A stretch of DNA of 18,443 bases, from NCBI GenBank assembly GCA_958414825.1, contig CATYXQ010000039.1, positions 1-18,443 on the forward strand, read 5' to 3'. The notes beneath the pieces were generated by a model. That model saw only the letters and a list, made by a program, of their open reading frames with translations. It had not been told where the DNA came from and did not search any database. The translations under genes were made by a program, and so were the position numbers. Below, piece by piece: positions 13,839-18,443 of the stretch (positions are counted from its first letter, which is position 1; each line of letters opens with the position of its first letter). Source of the DNA: an uncultured Eubacteriales bacterium. Its GTDB lineage: Bacteria; Bacillota; Clostridia; Oscillospirales; CAG-272.

Positions 13839-14936
13839 ATGGACAGCTTTTACAGTGAAGACATGGATCTGGAAAACCGGATCGTTACTTCCTCTTATAC
13901 CCCTGAAGACAGCGACAATGAGCTCAGTCTGCGCCCGAAGGTTCTGTCCGACTATGTCGGGCAGGAAAAAGTCAAAGAAAACCTGAAGATCTGCATTGAC
14001 GCCGCCAAAATCCGCGGCGAAAGCCTGGATCACGTGCTGCTGTACGGCCCTCCCGGTCTTGGAAAAACCACGCTCTCTAACATCATCGCTTCTGAAATGG
14101 GCGTAAACATCCGCACGACTTCCGGCCCTGCCATTGAAAAGCAGGGCGATCTTGCGGCGCTACTGACCAACCTCGGCGAGGGCGACGTGCTATTCATTGA
14201 CGAAATCCACCGCCTTTCACGTGCGGTAGAAGAAATTCTCTATCCCGCCATGGAAGACTTCGCGCTGGATATTATTGTAGGCAAAGGGCCTGCCGCACGC
14301 AGCATCCGCATACCGCTGGCGCGCTTTACCCTGATCGGCGCGACCACACGAGCAGGACAATTGACCACACCGCTGCGCGACCGATTCGGACTGTTGCTGA
14401 AACTCGAACTGTACACAAACAACGAGCTTGCACTGATTGTCAAGCGGAGCGCCGCAATCCTGCACGCTGAACTCGACGACGCGGGCGCGCTTGAAATCGC
14501 TTCCCGCTCCCGAGGTACGCCGCGTATCGCCAACCGCCTGCTGAAACGTGTGCGCGACTATGCAACTGTCCGCGGAGACGGACGAATCACCGCAGAAATT
14601 GCCCGCACGGCGCTCGCCGCGATGGAAATTGACGAACTCGGACTGGACAATACCGACCGTCGGATGCTGAAGGCCATCATTCAATTCTACGGAGGCGGAC
14701 CGGTCGGACTGGAAACACTGGCCGCGACGGTTGGCGAAGAATCCGTCACAATCGAGGACGTATACGAGCCGTATTTGATGCAGATCGGATATTTAGCGCG
14801 CACGCCGCGCGGGCGGTGCGTCACCCGCCTTGCTTATGAACATCTCGGACTGCCCTATAAGGCGATTGAAAATACAGGAATGCAAACCAGTATTTTCGAC
14901 CGGGATGCGAACGACGCTTCGGCAGCGTCGAAATAA
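13839..14936 (+). CDS. ruvB: Holliday junction branch migration ATPase RuvB
   Basis: This 365-residue AAA+ motor pumps DNA through the RuvA-bound Holliday junction. Walker A is GPPGLGKT (70-77), Walker B LFIDEIH (118-124), sensor 1 GATTRAG (167-173), and the arginine finger Arg180 in TTPLRDRFG. The conserved segments LRPKVLSDYVGQ (31-42) and GGGPVGLETLA, and the C-terminal winged-helix domain with TPRGR, are all present. The length exceeds the usual 330-350 residues by a short N-terminal extension before LRPK, which is common. The start at 13839 follows AAAGGA; Met9 is an alternative. Its last codons overlap a small hairpin. It is the last gene of the rightward operon. Confidence 0.97.
   Translation: MDSFYSEDMDLENRIVTSSYTPEDSDNELSLRPKVLSDYVGQEKVKENLKICIDAAKIRGESLDHVLLYGPPGLGKTTLSNIIASEMGVNIRTTSGPAIEKQGDLAALLTNLGEGDVLFIDEIHRLSRAVEEILYPAMEDFALDIIVGKGPAARSIRIPLARFTLIGATTRAGQLTTPLRDRFGLLLKLELYTNNELALIVKRSAAILHAELDDAGALEIASRSRGTPRIANRLLKRVRDYATVRGDGRITAEIARTALAAMEIDELGLDNTDRRMLKAIIQFYGGGPVGLETLAATVGEESVTIEDVYEPYLMQIGYLARTPRGRCVTRLAYEHLGLPYKAIENTGMQTSIFDRDANDASAASK
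14912..14930 (+). other. Short perfect hairpin at the end of ruvB
   Basis: CGACGCT (14912-14918) and AGCGTCG (14924-14930) form a 7-bp perfect stem with a TCGGC loop, ending 6 bases before the end of the ruvB stop. No T-tract follows, so it is not an intrinsic terminator by itself. It could stabilise the transcript 3' end or be incidental in GC-rich coding sequence. Confidence 0.35.
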
Positions 14937-15081
14937 TCGCCAAATAGCGCGAAAAATATCTTACAGATACACGAACCGACCAATATCCGGCACATGTGAG
15001 GCAGATGTACACACATTTTTGCAAAGAGACAAGATTTTGAACAGTCAAAAACGCTGTAAACGCCATAACTCCAAATCAACT
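14937..15081. other. Unassigned stretch between ruvB and its terminator
   Basis: About 145 bp follow ruvB before the terminator hairpin. Short frames are open on both strands, but none has a ribosome site or a recognisable protein. I see no known RNA family here. It may be just a long 3' untranslated region. Confidence 0.4.
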
Positions 15082-15125
15082 CGACAAAGTCACGACAAAA
15101 TGCGGCTTTGTCGGTTTTTATTTTT
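15082..15125 (+). terminator. Intrinsic terminator of the DUF951-yfhO-ruvAB operon
   Basis: CTTTGTCG (15106-15113) can pair with CGACAAAG at 15082-15089. Its last seven bases can also pair with the second copy CGACAAA at 15093-15099, giving a tight 7-nt loop. It is followed by G and two T5 runs (15115-15119, 15121-15125) with one A between. This is a convincing rho-independent terminator for the plus strand. Confidence 0.85.
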
Positions 15126-15285
15126 GCAGAAGATCGTTTTCAACAACTTTTTTACGCCCCTTTTCTCCATTTGCACTGCGCCTGCGGAACACGGTTTTCA
15201 CAGTTAAAAACATATATTTCCAACATCTCATGCAAACTATGCAAATTTTGTAAACTTTTTCCCTAAATATCGGCAGAAACACAAG

Positions 15286-15314
15286 TTGACACTCCGAGGC
15301 GTTTATGGTATGAT
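15286..15314 (+). promoter_or_regulatory. Strong sigma-A promoter of the decarboxylase beta/gamma unit
   Basis: A consensus TTGACA (15286-15291), exactly 17 bp and TATGAT (15309-15314) lie 40 bp upstream of the beta-subunit ATG, with the start expected near 15321. The flanking 15126-15285 stretch holds no gene. It contains a direct repeat ATGCAAA at 15230-15236 and 15239-15245, about 40 bp upstream of the -35. Confidence 0.88.
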
Positions 15315-15354
15315 TTTAACGGAAAATTTTTAGATTTAAATTCGGAGTATCACC

Positions 15355-16476
15355 ATGCAAATTCTATATGAAAACTTACTTGAAATCACCTGGCAACATA
15401 TTGTCATGTGGCTGATCGGCGGTCTTTTAATTTACCTTGCCATAAAAAAAGACATGGAACCGACTCTATTGCTGCCTTTGGGATTCGGTACGCTCCTCGT
15501 TAACATACCGTTTTCCGGCGCGATTACGCAGGTTGCGGAAAACGGAGAGGTCGAAGTCGGTGCGCTGACAACGCTTTTCAACGCCGGTATTTCCAATGAG
15601 TTGTTTCCGCTGATTCTCTTCATCGGCATCGGCGCTATGATCGACTTTTCCCCCATTTTGGCCAGCCCTAAGCTGATGCTGTTCGGCGCGGCGGCACAGT
15701 TCGGTATTTTCTTTACGTTTTGTGTAGCTTCCATGTTCTTTGGCATAGAAGATGCGGCGTCCATCGGCATTATCGGCGCGGCAGACGGCCCTACGGCTAT
15801 CGTCGTGGCTCAAAAACTCGGCTCCTCTTACCTCGGTGCAATTATGGTCGCCGCTTACTCGTATATGGCGCTTGTACCCATAATCCAGCCGCCGATTATC
15901 CGAATGCTGACCACCAAAAAAGAGCGTCGGATCCGGATGCCTTATAAGGGCGACAGCGTCTCCAAAACCACCAAAATCCTCTTCCCAATTGTCATCACCG
16001 TCGTTGCGGGCGTCGTAGCTCCGTCCTCTGTCGCACTGATCGGATTTTTGATGTTCGGCAATCTTATCCGCGAATGCGGCGTGCTGGACTCGCTTTCCGA
16101 AACCGCGCAAAAAGTGCTGGCAAATCTGGTAACGATCTTCCTCGGTCTCACGATCGCTTCTCAGATGCAGGCTGAAAAATTCCTGCGTCCCGAAACGCTC
16201 CTGATTCTCGGACTTGGTCTCTTTGCATTCATCTTCGATACGGCAGGCGGCGTCCTCTTTGCAAAGTTCTTAAACCTCTTCTCCAAAGAAAAAATCAACC
16301 CCATGATCGGCGCAGCCGGTATTTCCGCATTCCCGATGTCCGGGCGCGTCGTGCATAAAATGGGTCTGAAAGAGGATCCGCAAAACTTTCTGCTCATGCA
16401 TTCAATCGGCGTCAACGTTTCCGGACAAATCGCCTCTGTTATTGCCGGCGGTATGATCCTCAGCTTTTTCGGTTAA
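15355..16476 (+). CDS. Sodium ion-translocating decarboxylase beta subunit
   Basis: This 373-residue polytopic membrane protein is of the OadB/GcdB/MmdB family. This subunit of oxaloacetate, glutaconyl-CoA or methylmalonyl-CoA decarboxylase decarboxylates carboxybiotin and exports Na+. Family segments include LPLGFGTLLVNIPFSG (40-55), FIGIGAMIDFSPILASPK (89-106) and GIIGAADGPTAIVVAQKL (138-155). Asp144 in the latter is the intramembrane acid essential for Na+ transport in studied homologues. SGRVVHKMG and NVSGQIASVIAGG lie near the C-terminus. Length is normal for the family. The ATG at 15355 has a CGGAG site and its own promoter. The neighbouring small gene is a gamma-like partner, but no carboxyltransferase alpha or biotin carrier gene is adjacent, so the substrate acid cannot be told. 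Confidence 0.95.
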   Translation: MQILYENLLEITWQHIVMWLIGGLLIYLAIKKDMEPTLLLPLGFGTLLVNIPFSGAITQVAENGEVEVGALTTLFNAGISNELFPLILFIGIGAMIDFSPILASPKLMLFGAAAQFGIFFTFCVASMFFGIEDAASIGIIGAADGPTAIVVAQKLGSSYLGAIMVAAYSYMALVPIIQPPIIRMLTTKKERRIRMPYKGDSVSKTTKILFPIVITVVAGVVAPSSVALIGFLMFGNLIRECGVLDSLSETAQKVLANLVTIFLGLTIASQMQAEKFLRPETLLILGLGLFAFIFDTAGGVLFAKFLNLFSKEKINPMIGAAGISAFPMSGRVVHKMGLKEDPQNFLLMHSIGVNVSGQIASVIAGGMILSFFG

Positions 16477-16488
16477 GGAGGAACCATC

Positions 16489-16656
16489 ATGCAAATGAAT
16501 CCAATGAATTTTATCGACAATCTTTATTATATGGGCGTTGGGATGGCGGGCATTTTCATCGTCATCGGCGTAATCATTGTGATTACCATGCTGCTGAACA
16601 AAGCAACATCCAAGCGGCAAAAATCTTCTGACGAAGATTCGCAAAATCAAAATTGA
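16489..16656 (+). CDS. OadG-related small subunit (55 aa)
   Basis: This short gene starts 12 bp after the beta subunit behind a strong AAGGAGG site (16476-16481 region) and ends with TGA at 16656. The 55-residue product begins MQMNPMNFIDNLYYMGVG and has one membrane helix at about 16-37 (AGIFIVIGVIIVITMLL). It ends in a hydrophilic basic then acidic tail, SKRQKSSDEDSQNQN. Position, single N-terminal helix and polar tail match the OadG/gamma family, which anchors and stabilises the Na+ decarboxylase complex. It is shorter than classical OadG (about 80 or more residues) and lacks a Zn-binding histidine-rich end, so it fits the minimal clostridial type. The assignment rests mainly on context and topology. 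Confidence 0.8.
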   Translation: MQMNPMNFIDNLYYMGVGMAGIFIVIGVIIVITMLLNKATSKRQKSSDEDSQNQN

Positions 16657-16666
16657 CCTGAATCGC

Positions 16667-16698
16667 AAATGGGCGGCTTCAAATGAAGCCGCCCATTT
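16667..16698 (+). terminator. Perfect 15-bp hairpin after the decarboxylase unit
   Basis: AAATGGGCGGCTTCA (16667-16681) and its exact complement (16684-16698) flank a 2-nt spacer. It starts 10 bp after the small-subunit stop. The terminal A/T bases give an A-tract and a short T-tract in the stem, but no long free T-run follows. It probably terminates the rightward unit and, being symmetric, could act on both strands. Confidence 0.75.
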
Positions 16699-16708
16699 AA
16701 TACAAAGC

Positions 16709-16746
16709 AATCCCCGCCGAAGAAAAGCATTTCTTCGGCGGGGATT
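16709..16746 (-). terminator. Perfect 17-bp hairpin after the amino-acid ABC transporter
   Basis: AATCCCCGCCGAAGAAA (16709-16725) and its exact complement (16730-16746) enclose an AGCA loop. It lies 53 bp beyond the stop of the minus-strand ATPase gene and 10 bp from the other hairpin. No long T-run follows on either strand, but the stem is very stable. It is most likely the terminator of the leftward transporter operon in a convergent pair. Confidence 0.7.
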
Positions 16747-16799
16747 TATACAAATTTATATTGAATCTACAGAACCAAAATCCGCATTGTAAGCAGAAA

Positions 16800-17543
16800 T
16801 CAAAGCACCTTTGACAAGAAATCCACTGTCCGCTGATTTTGCGGATGCTCAAAAATATCCTTTGGCGTTCCCGACTCCAAAATTTTTCCGCCGTCAATAA
16901 ACAAAACACGGTCGGCAACTTCTTTGGCAAATCCCATTTCATGCGTAACCACCGCCATGGTCATACCGTCCGCCGCAAGCTTTTTCATAACGGCAAGCAC
17001 TTCTCCGACCATTTCTGGATCCAGCGCGCTTGTCGGCTCGTCAAACAGCATAACTTCCGGCTCCATGCAGAGCGCGCGCACAATCGCAATCCGCTGCTTT
17101 TGTCCGCCGGAAAGCTGAGACGGATAGCTCTGTGCGCGGTCGGTCAAACCTACACGCTCTAAAAGCTCCATAGCCTTGGCTTCGGCCTCCGCACGCGGAC
17201 GCTTTAACAGCTTCATCGGTGCGATGGTCATATTCTTGAGAATCGTCATATGCGGAAACAGATTAAAATGCTGGAACACCATACCCATTTTGCGCCGATG
17301 AAGATTAATGTCCACTTTGGGGTCGGTAATATTGACGCCGTCAAACTCAATCGTTCCGTCGGTAGGTACCTCAAGCAGATTCAGCGAACGCAAAAAAGTG
17401 GACTTACCGCTGCCTGAAGGACCAATAATCACCACCACTTCGCCCCGTGCAATAGACACAGATACGCCGTCAAGCGCCTTGATCTGACCGTCCTTATAGT
17501 AAACCCGAAGATCCTCAGTACGAATCAAAACATTATCGTTCAT
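16800..17543 (-). CDS. Polar amino-acid ABC transporter ATP-binding protein (GlnQ-type)
   Basis: This 247-residue ABC ATPase powers uptake of a polar amino acid such as glutamine, glutamate, arginine or histidine. Motifs are Walker A GPSGSGKST (41-49), the Q-loop FQHFNLFPHMT, the signature LSGGQKQR, Walker B VMLFDEPTSALDPEMV and the switch histidine in VVTHEMGFA. The QHFNLFPHMT and SALDPEMVGEVL versions are typical of the PAAT (GlnQ/HisP) family. The frame continues upstream to 17600, but the ATG at 17543 gives the family N-terminus and follows AAAGGAGG by about 10 nt. It overlaps the permease stop by 11 bp, which indicates coupled translation. The exact amino acid cannot be read from an ATPase. 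Confidence 0.95.
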   Translation of the reverse strand: MNDNVLIRTEDLRVYYKDGQIKALDGVSVSIARGEVVVIIGPSGSGKSTFLRSLNLLEVPTDGTIEFDGVNITDPKVDINLHRRKMGMVFQHFNLFPHMTILKNMTIAPMKLLKRPRAEAEAKAMELLERVGLTDRAQSYPSQLSGGQKQRIAIVRALCMEPEVMLFDEPTSALDPEMVGEVLAVMKKLAADGMTMAVVTHEMGFAKEVADRVLFIDGGKILESGTPKDIFEHPQNQRTVDFLSKVL

Positions 17544-18443
17544 TGCTGCGCAGCCTCCTTTCCAGCTTTCCGACCAGCCACTGCAAGAACATAACAACAA
17601 CCAAATAGACGATCGCTACAGCCACAAGCGGCATAAACGCGCTGTAGGTAAATCCCCGGATGATGTCGCCGCCGCGCGCCAAATCGTTCAGACCGATATA
17701 GGCGGAAACCGAAGTTTCCTTAAGCAGTACAATAAACTCATTGGCAAGCGCAGGAAGTACGGCTTTAAACGTCTGCGGCAGGATGATATACCACATTGTC
17801 TGCGCATAATTGAAGCCGAGACTGCGCCCTGCCTCCATCTGCCCGCCGTCTATAGCCATGATGCCGCCGCGGACAATTTCCGCGACATACGCACCCGAAT
17901 TGAGGCCGAAACAGATCACAGCCGCAATGAATTTGTCAATGCCGATCGGCATAAAAATGACGAAATAAATAATCATCAACTGAACAAGAACCGGTGTACC
18001 GCGCAAAACAGTCAGATAAATCTGACAGATCGCATTTGGAAATTTGAGTTTCCCCGTCTTTTCATTCGTACAGCGGACAATTGCCACCAAAAAGCCAAGA
18101 ATTACGCCGATAATAAGGGCAAAAAAGGTCACGCGCACAGTCACCCAAAGACCCTTAACGATATATTTCCAATTTTGATCCTGGATAAAGTTGCGCTCAA
18201 ACTCATATTTTAAGTCATTCCATGCGCGAATCAGCGGCACCGATACATCCGGCTGCCGACTTGTATAGGTTAAAGAAAAACACTCGGTAAGACCCTTTTT
18301 CAAATTGGTATTGACCGTAACCGTCTTTCCGCCCAACTCAATCGAAGTCAGCGCCATTACATCTTTTGTCGCCGAAACAACGCCGCCAAAATACGCGTCT
18401 ACTACCGCATCAGAAGTATACACCCGAAACCCGTCCGCAGTTT
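17533..18443 (-). CDS. Polar amino-acid ABC transporter permease with N-terminal extension, 5' partial
   Basis: The frame is open to the right edge, so the true start is not seen. The last 215 or so residues are a HisM/GlnP-type permease. They begin FIQDQNWKYIVKGLWVTVRVTF, have about five membrane helices and carry the ATPase-docking EAA loop EAGRSLGFNYAQTMWYIILP. Before this, roughly 90 residues are hydrophilic and beta-prone (for example TSIELGGKTVTVNTNLKKG and YTSRQPDVSVPLIRAW), with no similarity I recognise. Ordinary permeases of this type start a few residues before the first helix. An in-frame GTG at 18423 and an ATG near the ALTSIELGG segment lack good ribosome sites, so the protein probably starts outside the window. 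It may be a fusion to an extracytoplasmic domain. It overlaps the ATPase gene by 11 bp. Confidence 0.88.
   Translation of the reverse strand, partial: TADGFRVYTSDAVVDAYFGGVVSATKDVMALTSIELGGKTVTVNTNLKKGLTECFSLTYTSRQPDVSVPLIRAWNDLKYEFERNFIQDQNWKYIVKGLWVTVRVTFFALIIGVILGFLVAIVRCTNEKTGKLKFPNAICQIYLTVLRGTPVLVQLMIIYFVIFMPIGIDKFIAAVICFGLNSGAYVAEIVRGGIMAIDGGQMEAGRSLGFNYAQTMWYIILPQTFKAVLPALANEFIVLLKETSVSAYIGLNDLARGGDIIRGFTYSAFMPLVAVAIVYLVVVMFLQWLVGKLERRLRSNER

Noticed and set aside
14821..15079. Minus-strand frames of 74-81 codons around the end of ruvB
   Set aside because: They overlap ruvB on the other strand, lack a ribosome site and have Cys/Ser-rich shadow composition.
14830..15207. Plus-strand 125-codon frame after ruvB
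   Set aside because: It begins inside ruvB in another frame, crosses the terminator and shows no family resemblance.
1..18443. CRISPR array, tRNA, rRNA, insertion sequence or prophage
   Set aside because: No regularly spaced repeats, clover-leaf sequences, transposase or phage-like genes are visible. Gene content and composition are uniform.

Overview
The window looks like a chromosomal segment of a low-to-mid GC Gram-positive bacterium, most likely a member of the Clostridia (Oscillospiraceae/Ruminococcaceae-like). This is inferred from family content: a ClpE-like zinc-finger Clp ATPase, a group II ECF module next to truA, CvpA and DUF5711-type membrane proteins, a YfhO protein, DUF951, and a Na+-decarboxylase beta subunit paired with a very small gamma-like subunit. 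Shine-Dalgarno sites are strong and the sigma-A-type promoters are near consensus. I see no rRNA, tRNA, insertion sequence, phage gene or CRISPR array. Most of the window is housekeeping.

Left part (1-9710, minus strand). Eleven genes run in one direction with short gaps or overlaps, and probably form one long transcription unit. In transcription order they are ruvC, an RlmI-like methyltransferase, ecfA1, ecfA2, ecfT, truA, a DUF5711-like membrane protein, a CvpA-family protein, pgsA, a clpE-like ATPase, and the first 50 codons of an Mrp/NBP35-type ATPase that runs off the left edge. The only clear promoter faces ruvC from 9874-9902.

Centre (9711-10083). This divergent control region holds two extended -10 promoters back to back. 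An AT-rich inverted repeat is centred almost exactly between their -35 boxes. Both transcripts begin with leaders that could fold. The rightward leader carries a CCTCCG segment able to pair either with the first gene's Shine-Dalgarno or into a separate hairpin.

Right operon (10084-14936, plus strand). A DUF951 protein with a TTG start is followed by a large YfhO-family membrane protein, ruvA and ruvB. The three Holliday-junction genes are therefore split, with ruvC on one arm of the divergent region and ruvAB on the other. A terminator lies at 15082-15125.

Far right. A TTGACA-17-TATGAT promoter drives a compact two-gene unit (15355-16656) for a sodium-pumping decarboxylase beta subunit and a 55-residue gamma-like subunit, with no alpha or biotin carrier gene beside them. 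Two long perfect hairpins (16667-16746) separate it from a convergent polar amino-acid ABC transporter. That transporter consists of a GlnQ-type ATPase and a permease with an unusual N-terminal extension, truncated by the right edge.

I did not find a self-evident new defence or mobile system. The best leads are the divergent ruv control region with its two leaders, the DUF5711-CvpA pair, the stand-alone decarboxylase beta/gamma unit and the extended permease.
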